64,000 nucleotides of DNA, from positions 39,155,554-39,219,553 of the forward strand of contig CM046842.1 of the NCBI GenBank assembly GCA_025618425.1, given 5' to 3'. This DNA comes from Heliocidaris tuberculata (Eukaryota > Echinodermata > Echinoidea > Camarodonta > Echinometridae). Made by a program: the position numbers and the translations under genes. Shown in pieces: positions 39,401-51,400 of the stretch (position 1 is its first letter; the number at the start of each line of letters is the position of its first letter). The notes under the pieces were generated by a model. That model was not told where the DNA came from, searched no databases, and was given only the letters and a program-made list of their open reading frames with translations.

Positions 39401-42400
39401 AAGACCTCTTAATCAGGAACCCTTGTAAATAATTGCCATGGTTTTACCGTAGAAATCATTGTTAAACCATGGTTTTACAATGAATCGCTCATAATCCATG
39501 GTTTTTAATCCATGACATTGGTTAAACCATGGATGAACTTTGGGTAAACCATGGATGAACTTTGGGTAAACCATGGTTTTACAATGGTTAATATACCGTG
39601 GTAATAAAACCATGGTGAAACCTTGGTGAAATCATGGTCACTAAGACCACAGTAATAAAACCATAGTTAAAGCAGTTTATTACAGTGGTTAAATAACCGT
39701 GGTAATACAACCATGATTTCAACCATGGTTTTACCATGGATAAGAAACCATGGTAGTAATACAATGGTTAAACCATTGTCTTACCATGATAAAAACTATG
39801 GTAATAAAACCATGATTTAAACCATGGTTTTACCATAGCTGAATCACTATGGTAATATAACCATCATTTCAGCAATGGTTTAACCATGGTCACAAAACCA
39901 TGGTAGTAATGCCACGGTTAAACCGTCGTTTTACCGTGGTGAAATACCATAGTTACTCATTTGAATACATGTATTTCATTTGCATATTTGTGAAATTTTA
40001 AACAAAATTCAATATTTTAAGAAAAGGGCAAATGCAATATTATTTTTTTTCATAAATATTTATTATGAAAGTAGTTGCGAGATATTTCTTGAGTGAATTT
40101 TAATATGTCACTTTCCATATTTTCTAATAATAACAGAAACTGTAATTAACTAACCATTACCAAAAGTAACAGATTCTCAAGTTGGTATATAAGACTGAAA
40201 CCCATAGGTAACTAGTGGCTATGGCACGGCCATGATACTGCATTGTGATTTATGATGTTAAAATGATGATGACTTGTGCTTGTGTGATTAGTAGTTTAAG
40301 TTTCTTATTAACCATGTATGTAATATGTTATGCAATATAATACTAAAATTAAATAAATGGAAGTTATGTAATCGTGCAGTTGATATTTCCAACTTGAATT
40401 ACAATGGCTTTACCGTGGTTTCCGCCGGAACTTTACTGTGGTAAAACCATTGTAAAACCAAAGTTTTACTGTGGTTTTGACCGTGATTTTATTGTGGTTT
40501 AACCATGGTAAAACCATCGTTTTACAATGGATCCATGGTACGGTAATACCATGGTAAAACCATGATTTCACCGTGGTAATGGCATGGTATTTTCATGGTA
40601 ATACAGTACCATGAAATGACCGTGGTATTACGGTCCCAATTTACCACGGTACTCAAACACAGTATTACCATGGTACTTTTACCACGGTATTACCATGGTA
40701 TTATCATGGTACTTTTTTGTAAGGGCAATAAAAGTCACCGTTCACCAATAGATGCATCTCCATCAATTCTGAAAAGTTGACTTGGTCTATGATCAAAGCT
40801 TTTTTTCGAAAGTGAAGCTTACAGAAAGTGCTCAATATCACGCGAGTACGAGATGTTACACGGAAATACGAACAAAAATTGAGACTATTAGGCCTGGACA
40901 CGTCACAATATTGAACTTAAAAATTCTAACATAACACTGTTACAGTGTTATTAACAAATAACACTAACACAGTTAGTTTTTAGATCTTGACCGAGTCAAA
41001 TTCAAAATTATACCTTCTAAAGTCACATCTTGTGACGAAGCGTCCCCAAGATAGATGGCTTGAAGTCCACGTTTCTTGAGCGACTTCACCTGGTCTCTCA
41101 TCAGAGACACCAAAGGGGAAATAATCAACAAAATGCTTCATGAAGATGATAGACTAGAAGATGATGTAACCAAGGAGTTACCAGCAACTTCACTGCCCGG
41201 CAAGGCCCCGGGGGATCCGCCTGGCCCTCGCGAAGCAGCAGTCTCACTCTCCATCCCTGGCCCACGGAGGTAATCAGCACAGAGCGGTAGCGCGTGAAAA
41301 ATAACACTTTTTCCATAGCCAGTAGGCAGATTCACAAAAACATCTTGTCCTTTAAGTGCAGATTTGATTGCATCAACTTGCAAATCTTTGAATCTGTCAA
41401 TCTTCAACATTCTAGCGGCATATTCTAAGCTCTTACAAATATCGTCATCACTCGTCGTGGAAGAAACGTTGAACGCCATTTTGGGCTGCGATTAATTAAT
41501 ATGTAAGAAATAGCGTGCAGTCGAGTCATGAATATTTAACATTACGTCATGGTAGCTCGCGCTTATTGGATGATTTTCACCGACCAAAATTTCGTCCAAA
41601 CAATGAAATACAAAAGAAATTCAGATCGGGTGTTAAGAGGCCCTCGGCGCAAGCGCCTCGGTTTTTCTGGCTCGCTTCGCTCGCCACCAGAAATTTTGCC
41701 TCCATATCGCCAAGGATTCGGATTCCAACAGCGCCAGGGCCTCGACAAGAGGCTAGAGCCGCTAGACAGACATGTACGCTAGACAAGAACCCACTAATAT
41801 CATTGCTATTATCGTTATTGTACTGTACTTACACGCAGGGTTCGTATAAAAAGCCAGTTCGTAATTAGTATGGTCAGGGGTCCTAAAGCTACGCAGGTCC
41901 TAAGGCTACGCACCCGGCAAATACGCGCAATGCGACGCGTTCAATGCGCCAAACTTTTGGTGTGACTAAGCAACGATATTATCATTTACGTTCGCCAAAA
42001 AGAATTAGTACTTTTCATTTATTTTTTGGTGATATTATCACTATTTGCAAATTCACGTCAGTCAGCTTAAAAATCAAGATTTGCATTCATTTATTACGTG
42101 TGCGTAGCTTTAGGACCCTTTCATTTTTTCGACCAAATTCGACATGGGTATCGACATCGACTTGAAAATTAATGTTATTAAAATTTGTCCGTCGTAATTT
42201 TCTCAGGGATTTAATTTAAGAGTATGTAGAACCAAGATATATAAAAGAAATTCGCATAAATCATTGAAAATGTGACTTTTTAGCCGCTGGAAACAAAGTG
42301 CGTAGCTTTAGGTCCCCCCATCATACATGGTACAAATGACCAAGAAGTGACCTCAATTTGTATGCGCACGCGCATATGTTTTGGTGGATACGCTACTTGT

Positions 42401-45400
42401 TTAACAAGTAAAATCATACGGGTGCGCGCATTATGGTGCGCACACTATGACGGCGTATAAAGGTCTCTCTCTCTCTCTCCTTCTCCTATCCCTCTTTCCT
42501 TCTCTTTATTCCTCTCTCTATTTCTCTCTCTCTTTATCTCCTTTTCTATCTCTATTTATGTGCACTCTCTTTATTTCCATCTCTCTCTTTTTTTTTCTCT
42601 GTCTCTCTCTCTCTTGATGTCCCCTATCTCTATCTCTTTATTTCCCTTTACTATATCTGTCCTCTCTGCTGTCACTTTGTTTCTTTCACTGACGTCCCTC
42701 TGAGTCTTATTCTTTTTCTTTTACTCTCGCTTCTGATGCCTCTTCCATTCTCGATTTTATTTGTTTGTCTATTGCTGTGTCTATTGTGTTTTTATTGAAT
42801 GGTAGTTATGTTTTCAATAAATGATGCAACTAGTATACAACGTAAGCGCGGGGGGGGGGGGAAGACATGGAAACGTGATGTCCACTTTTTCGCACTTGAT
42901 AAAATACGCTCAGCTTTAGCTCATATACGCGTCCAGAAACTACTTAGGGGGGGGGGGGGGTTCAACTCGTCGTAGTTTTCTTAATATTAGCTCAATATCA
43001 AAAAGTGAAGCAGTTTTATAAAATTTGACTTTTCAGTTTTAATGTTACATGAATCAATCTATATTTCTAAAACAATATGTACCGTCATTTTAGATGACTT
43101 TGTTATGTTATCCCCATTTTTGTGTGAGCGAGGACTGCTGGGCAAGGCTTTTTCTGCCTTCTGCTCTTGATAGATTCGCGCCAAATCAACCAAAGTCAAA
43201 AAGTGAAGCAGCAGCTGAAATTTCAGATCATTCTGATTCTGATGGTGTGAAAGCTGTTTTGATAACTTGAAAAAAAAGGAAAAAAAGAAGAACCCCCCCC
43301 CCCCAAAAAAAAAGCATTATTTTTTTGTTTGTTCAATCACTGCTTTCGTTTTAAAATGTGACTTTTCCCACCTCACGTTGAGATTTAGCAATGCAAGGCT
43401 ACGGTCGTACGCTTACCCCCCTAGGCCTAGCCGGCTAGGAGGCTACGCACGTTTGACGTGCTGCATAGCCTATATGCACATTCGCTGGAGGCCTGAAAGT
43501 TCTCTCCACTCAGACTTTCATCGGTGAGTTGCAAGATTTGTCCTGAAAGAACCAAACTGATATTTTGGCAACTTAGAATTAAAATACCTTACGCATGACA
43601 CATGTACATTATTTGACGATTTCCAAACAGAAAGTTCTATTGAGCAAAATTAAAAAGCATGCTTGTAGGATGACTGCGTGAAATACCGTGCTTTACATGT
43701 ATTTATTGTGTGTATCTTTGTTCCTAGGAACGTACGTTAAAAGATTCATATTGCGGGTGGATTATACTTAATGTTATTGTGCGCTATAAAAATATAAGAC
43801 GTAGGTGGTTAAATTGATGTGCCGCGTTTTCCCCTCCCAAGAGCAGACCTCCCTATAAGTTCATTATCGATCAGTCTGAGCCTTTCTTAATCATGTTGAT
43901 CATGTGACGTATCAGACCGCGCGTATAGAAAGAGTTGCATCGGTCGCATTTAATGAGGCATCGGGGGCCTGGATAATGTATTTACAAATTGTGTAGAGAC
44001 GTACTCATATCATGTAATGACATGTCAACAATATTCATCTCTCTTACTGTTGTAACATTCGCAACGTGTGAGTGATTATGGGTATGATCATCATCAGCCA
44101 ATAAGCTTGCCCGCTTCTCTATGCCCCGCCCCTTGGGAGGTGTTACCATGACACCCCTCCTCCTGCGGTCGTGGTCATGGTCATGGTCATGGTCATCTTC
44201 CCCACCGATTCCAAGCTCTATCAGCATGTGTACAAATTCTGCATTGCATCGCAAGAGAGGGAGGGAGAGAGAGAGAGAGGCGGGAGAGCGAGAGAAGGAG
44301 GGGAGAGGGGAGAGAAGGAGGGGAGAGAGAGGGAGAAAAAGTGGCCAAATGAAAATCCATTTTGCATTTGAAATTGCACTCAGCCAAAATTAACATTCCG
44401 TGACAAACTATTTTATATTTGCTATGAAACATATGGAAAGATTTAGCATAAACAGATACTATCAAATAATATAATCACAAACATAATTGGATATAATGTT
44501 ATGGGTGCCACCAGTTCTACCAAAGTAAGACACAACGGTGTACAGTGTGTGGAAAGAAATACAAGACAAGTATTGAGGGGAGAAGTAGAAAAAACAGGGA
44601 AGAGAGAGAATCTGCATATGGAGATTAGGCCAGAGGGAATGGTATATAAATCAATCAATGAGTACAAATATTATATATCAATTAATTAATTAATTAATTA
44701 TATTGACCAGGGGGTGTTTCCCAAAGAGTCAACCTGGACCTTAAGTCCCATCCAAATTCCCAGTCGCGTGCTCTATAATGTGGGAAAGCAGAAAAATCAG
44801 AAAAGCAGATTGGTGAAAGTTTGAACAAAATCGATTAAACAATAAGATAGCTGTGATTTTTCGAAAGTTGTAATATATATTTTTATATTATCATTTGTTT
44901 AATAATTATTTTTTATCAATTTTTTTGTCTTCTTTATTTTATACTGCAGGTTTGGCCTGTTCAGTAAATGAGAAACTGCTTTTCAAAGGCGCCCTGCAGT
45001 ATAATGATAATATGTATAGTGTAATCACTATACATCTGGGAATTTCAAATTGGCCGAATCGGTACGGTCACTGTGATGCAGCGACGGTCAACTTTCCTAT
45101 TCGCTTTAATACACAAAAATGACTAGAATTTGATATCTTGGTGTATGACAAATGGGAGAGTTGACCGTGAATACGTCACAATCGATTCACCACATTGTCA
45201 ATTTGAGATTCGCATAACTGTAGTAATCTCATTTTTCAAGTGTTTATCACTTTCTTATTCCTTGTCCCATTTCTTTCAAACTTTCACTTGTCTCGTTAAC
45301 CGGGGATTTGCACGGTCCTCGAAAAACGTCTGTCTCCCTGACTGACAATCATCGTTTAACTCTAATGCTCACCTTCCTCGGGAATAACGCCCGATGTCGC

Positions 45401-48400
45401 ATACATGTCGAATATCGCGTGGGTAAACTCCGTGGTCGAGGGCAGCGTGGGCTCCCCAATGCAGTGGCCTTGGAGGAGACCGGAGACCACGGCTTGTGCT
45501 GCATGCTGGAGTTCCTCATCGTCAGCTCCTGCCTCGTGGTCGTTTACGGTTTCCTCGAAGACAGACTCAACGCTGAAACACTTTGGAAATACGATAAATG
45601 GGAAAGTAGCATTCTTTAAAATTCCTAATGCCAATGAACCTCAGGGATATCTAGTTAAACACTAGTAGTGTAAAGTGGGTCGAGGGGCATTGGTTTCAAG
45701 AGTGGGGGTGGGGGAAATTGTCCTACAGGATGGATGTAATCAAATCCATTCAATTCAAATCAATTTATTGAAATGAAATTCAGAATTATGGATAAACATC
45801 AAATATTCAAGTATAAAACAAGTATAAAGAATAATATAAAAGATTTATAAATGAAGAATAAAAACAGAATGATAAATCCTTAAATAAACACAAAAGTGCA
45901 GCTGTATGATAAACCAAGCCATATTCACAATCGATTTTGTATTTGTATTCAGGCGTACCCGCTACAAGCGTCGACTTATTGGGATCGCGCCTTCTTCTCT
46001 GTATTGCAACTTGTTGATTAAAATTGTACTACTTTATATAATGTAAATCATGTAAAGTGTACTATTTGAACAGATGTTGAATGTTGCAAAAATCAGTGGA
46101 AGAAAATAAATGTTAATTTGAATTGAATTGAATTGATGTGGATTGATGAATTGTCAGTTGTGCAAAATACAATGTAGGCCTCCTTTAAACTCTTTCAGTT
46201 TGATTGTACTACTAAATAATATATTTTGAACCTGATTACTTATTCTATCATTGTACATTGTACCAGTAAACACATTAAGAAACCAAAGTATACATTGTGC
46301 TCCCCTTTTGAGACCTTCCTTCTTTTAGACCTTTAAGACTTTTAAACTTTATGACCTTTTATTGTTTGTTTGTTTTTTTCACCTGTCAGAGAACTTGGAA
46401 TGACAAAGAGACCCCGGAATGTGTGATGACTTTATTTATTTATTTATTTCTTTTTTGATTGTCAGAAAATTGTATGAGATTTGTGTCCCTCCCCCCCCCC
46501 CCCCCCCCCCCCCTCCGTTTAAAAAAAAATCCTGGATTTGCCCCAGTATGACATACTCACAAATTTGCATTTATAAAGAAATCACCAAGTGCGCTCATAT
46601 CTTTAGATGAAGGTTCGTCATATATAATATTATGAAATAGTTATGGGCCATTAATCTCAGTCACGTGTGTGGCGAAGTTCTGAAAAATAGTTTATTTAAC
46701 CTTAATTTTCAGTATTGTAGTAGAGTTCTTTCATTTTGGATTTTTAAAGACAATCTTACCCCGAACAGACAGGGGGTAATTATTTTAAACGAGACTACAT
46801 CATTTACTCTCAAAGGTCAAAAATTTTGACCTCGCAAGAAAAGAGGTCTTAGTTGTTGGTATTCAAATTACTTTTCTCGTATTTCCCTTGGAGTGCCTAG
46901 TTTCCACTTTTCATTGCTGTATGGTGGAATTGCGCTGACAGTTTGAAAATAAATTTATATAAATGAGTGAACATTCTTTTCATTTAGAGGTTGAAAATCG
47001 AGTCGGTAACGTGTGTGACCACTCAAAAAACGGCGTTTTCGAATGTCTCAGTAACATATGGTTGGGAAATGAAAAAAAAAATACTATAATCTGATTTTCC
47101 AGCAATGAGGCAAAATATGATGATCACGTGTGTGACCGTTTGTTTCACTTTATAAAGAATGGCCATTTTTTATCTCTTCGTACATGGACGAAATGCAAGA
47201 AAACAAGAGGAGGGTGGGGTGGGGGTTCGTATCATCTAACATACACGTTACCTTCGTTTTTCTCTTCCTTTCTTTCTATACCTTTTCTCTTTCCCATCAC
47301 TTCCCCCCTTTTTATTTACATTTCATGGACGGGGGGGGGGGGGGGGGACATGCTCAAGTGCCCTAATACCCAACTGGTAGAACAATAGGGAAAAAATGTT
47401 CTATATTTATCTGGTCAAGGCGGGCGTATAGAAATCCTCCCGAATATGAATGGAGCCTTTGACATATTGAAGACAATTCTGAATCCTGTCCTAATGCTTC
47501 AGAAACAAATGGCGAGAGTAATTGCTTTCAAAGGGTCGAGAGATCACTCTGCTCCTGTATTGTATGATCTTAAAGTGCTAGATATTTTCAAAGAATATCG
47601 CTATGTAATTGGTATTTTTATGCATGATATAATATATAAACATCTGCCTCATACTTTATCTTATTATTTTTCAGTACTGGAACACCCTTATCATACAAGA
47701 AACAAAGAGAAATCTTATTTGAATTTTTCAATCAGTAATACCAAACTGGGGAAACAATCAATTTTATATTCAGGACCTGTTATATGGAATGATTTGCCAA
47801 AAGAATTGAGGAATATAACAAGTCAGAAGTTTTGGACGGGCATTACAACAATACTTAATTTGAGAATACTAATTTTATTTACTTTAAGCTCACTTGATAT
47901 TCGTTATTATTGTTCTTATTATTGTTGTTGTTGTACTGTTATTACTAATTTTATTATTTGTAAATAATGTATATGTATTATTTGAAAAAGATATGAGATG
48001 TACATTTCAATTAATTTGCTGACTATTGATTTATGTAATCAACTTTACGCAGTGAACCTCGATTAGCATCCCTTTACCAAGATGTTATTGTGATTTTTAC
48101 CAAGATGTATGTATCATCTTGGTAATAAACTCATTTCGTAATAAACTAAAAAAAAATTAAAAACAAAAAAAATTTAAAAAATAGATCAACCATACCAATA
48201 GGACTTTGCTCTCAAGCACGATGATAATGATATATAATTATAGGCCTATTGGAAATGATACCTTTTATTAACTAGAAATTGGCCGGCCAACCCAAGACTC
48301 ACTAATAATCGAATGCCGTCTTTTATACTGCTAAGAGATAGTATCGGTGTTTGTAAATGTGGGCTATATTTATATAGATCAGATCTATTGTGATATGGTA

Positions 48401-51400
48401 AAATTTGCCCATTTCTGCTTTAAAACAAACATTAAAAAGAAATTACTATTTTCATTTGAATGTAGGTAAACTCAAAAGTAAAAAAAAATTCATATTTCAA
48501 CAATTTATGATCAGGTTATGCTCGTTGAACTTGAGGCGTCATTTTGCCTGACGCTGGACCGCGCCCGACTAGCGCTGTCTTGGGAGGTTGACATTATCGT
48601 ACAGAAAATACATGTATGACAAAATGAGCAGTGTACTGAGTGCATTTGATAACTGGCGAATGGGGTAACAGCCTTCACAGGCTTAATTAGCGTAGGTTTT
48701 AAAGTGAAATCAAACTTAACGACAAGTTGTTTTGAAAGAAACAAGAAAAATCAGAGAAGCAGATTGGTGAAAGTTTGAACGGAATCAGACAAGCAATAAG
48801 AAAAATATAAATTTATGTAATCACTATAGAAATATAGGGAATTACAAATTGGCCGAATCGGTAATGTCACTGTGATGTAGTGACGGACAACTCTCCATTT
48901 GCTCCAACACGCAGAATGACTAAAAAAAATGTATTACTCAGTATGATCTTTTTCTTTCATGAGGACTTAAAAAATATATATTGGGAATACTGCCCTGAGG
49001 GAAAAGGAGCTTAGGAGAAAACTGTAAATTAATTATGTTTTAGTGTACAACAAACGGGAGAGTTGTCAGCTAATATGTCAAAATCGACTCACCAAATTGC
49101 CAATTTCAGATTCACATAGATTTAGTGATCTAATTTTTCAAATATCCATAACTTTCTTATTCCTTGTCGGATTTCTTTCAAACTTTCACCATCCTAATTT
49201 TCTTATATTTCTATTTTCACACAAATAATTTTATTACCAAGGTTGTAATGCCCTTTAACGAAATCTAAATAATGTCCCGTGTGCCACGGATATTAACCCT
49301 TTCAAGACAATTGACCACATTTTGTGGTTTGGCTCAATAACTTTTGATTCAGAGCCCTAAAAAATATACCAGATGCATGAGTAGAAAGAACAAAAATTTC
49401 TACACACATTATGTTCATTTTTATTGCATGACCATATTGCATTTGATGCCAGGCATTTTAAAAAGGAGAATAAGCTTCAAAATCCTTAAATTGGCAACAA
49501 ATTAAAAGGTTCAAAATCATTGTTTTTTATCAAAATTGGCAATTTTTCAACTTTTCAACAAAATTTTTAATCATGTATATTGTTTTCAAAAACATCACAC
49601 CTTATTAGAACCCTGTAGCTCTAAAAGAAAAATATTATTGTTGCCAATTTGAAGAACAAAATGTGATTAGTTTAGCCCCTAAATAGTTCCTGTCCTGAAA
49701 GGGTTAATCAAGTTGTTCAAGCTATACTATGTCCTATAATAGAGAGCTTTCGCAAACACGACGGAAGCAAAGAGGACGGAGTGAATAACCAACTTTGACG
49801 GTTCTCGCACTCATGTTACCGTCGTGATTTTAAGTGCTTTCGCTGTCTGCGAAGGCGACGGCGACGCAAAGTCCATATCCAAGTCCCTCTATCGTCTACA
49901 CTTTGTCATGATCTCAACAATTATGGCGGCGGAGCTCTCTGGAGTTACAGATTTCCAGGCTTTTGACTGTTTACGTTAAGTTAGAGCTAACGTTAGATTA
50001 TAGGTCTATATCATTAATTTTTGAACAAATTTCGATCTACAGATTAGTCTAGATCTATTAAAATTGAATTAAATCGATTAGTCACTCACCGAACAGGAAC
50101 TTGTAGATCTAATATTAGAATCCATTTTGACAGCTAGCATTCACATGCACACCCACGTAGATTCTAGTACATGATACTTTGTATATAATCTACGCACAGC
50201 CGTCGTCTTTACTGACCCGACGTTAGATCACCCTAGAACGTCGTGTTTACGAAGGCGACGGAGACAAGTTTTGAGATATGCATGCGCAGATCGATTTTCA
50301 TCTCAATTACCGTCCGCTTTTGCCTTCCGTAGTGTTTGCGAAAGCTCTTTATTACCCACACTCACCCTACGTCACATTCCCTCACCTTTGAGTTTGTTGA
50401 CTCTGTATAGCTGTCATGGATTATGTCCAATATCACTTCCAGGTCATCCTCGGACAATGTCGCGTTAGATTCATCATGGGACGCCATCTTTAGTGACGTC
50501 ATCACCACACTTTCACTGAGATCGGTGCCTCCGGGTCCGGCCTGGCATACGGAAACCATCTCGTACGCCCCGTAAAGGAATAAAGGACTAGCGCGGAGAA
50601 ACGCTGCATCATTGAGTCCGAGTGCAGCGTCGACATCGAGGGCAGAAAAGACGTCTGATTTAAAATCATGTTGGCACTGTCAAGTTTGGTGAATGGAAGA
50701 GAAAGAGAACAGTATCAATAGTGCGGCGTACTCAACAGAATCATAGGATTTTGCGCCTTCTTCCCAAAACATGTACTCTCTGTTTCTCTCAGTCGCCCCT
50801 CTCTGTCTTCCTCTCTCTCTCTCTCTCTCTCTCCCTCTCTCTCTCTAACTCTTTGTCATTATTCTTTATTTTATGTCTCATAAAGGCATTGTAAATGTGC
50901 TGATAACATGTATGTTGCTCTACAAACCTTCGGAAGGGGAAATAATAGATTTTTTATAATTATGCAATACCACTACTCAACCCGCAAACCTATTCCCAAC
51001 CATGGATCAAATAGGTTTACTAATATGGGTTAAAATATTACCCTTTAAGGTTTATTAAAGCAACCTCTCACATCGCAATTATTTAGTTTCATGCATTACT
51101 TGATTATCAAAGATAGCGGTGACGCTTACACTTGTATACGCAATAATAAGGTTTTGCAAAAGTAGCTTATTTCAATATTGCACTTTGGTTATTGCAAAAC
51201 ATGATCAATTCCGACTGTGAATCACATAACAAGTTTTGATAAACTTTTATTAGATTAAACTGAATTGAAATGGAAAAGAATAGTTCACTTTTACGATAGG
51301 TATTCCCCGTTCCGGAGGTTTATAGAGCCTCTCGAAATGTACACAGATCTAAAATGTCTCTGTAATACTCCTAAATCATATACGATGATAGCTTAGAAAT

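Noticed and set aside
41515..41868. 117-codon plus-strand frame with [12 protein letters not shown]
   Set aside because: Lies over the 150-bp inverted repeat; the matching frame at 37.9 kb is in the other copy, so it is repeat sequence.
44121..44393. Plus-strand frames opposite ZIP exon 4
   Set aside because: Complement of the His-Asp repeat exon and a (GGAGA)n tract.
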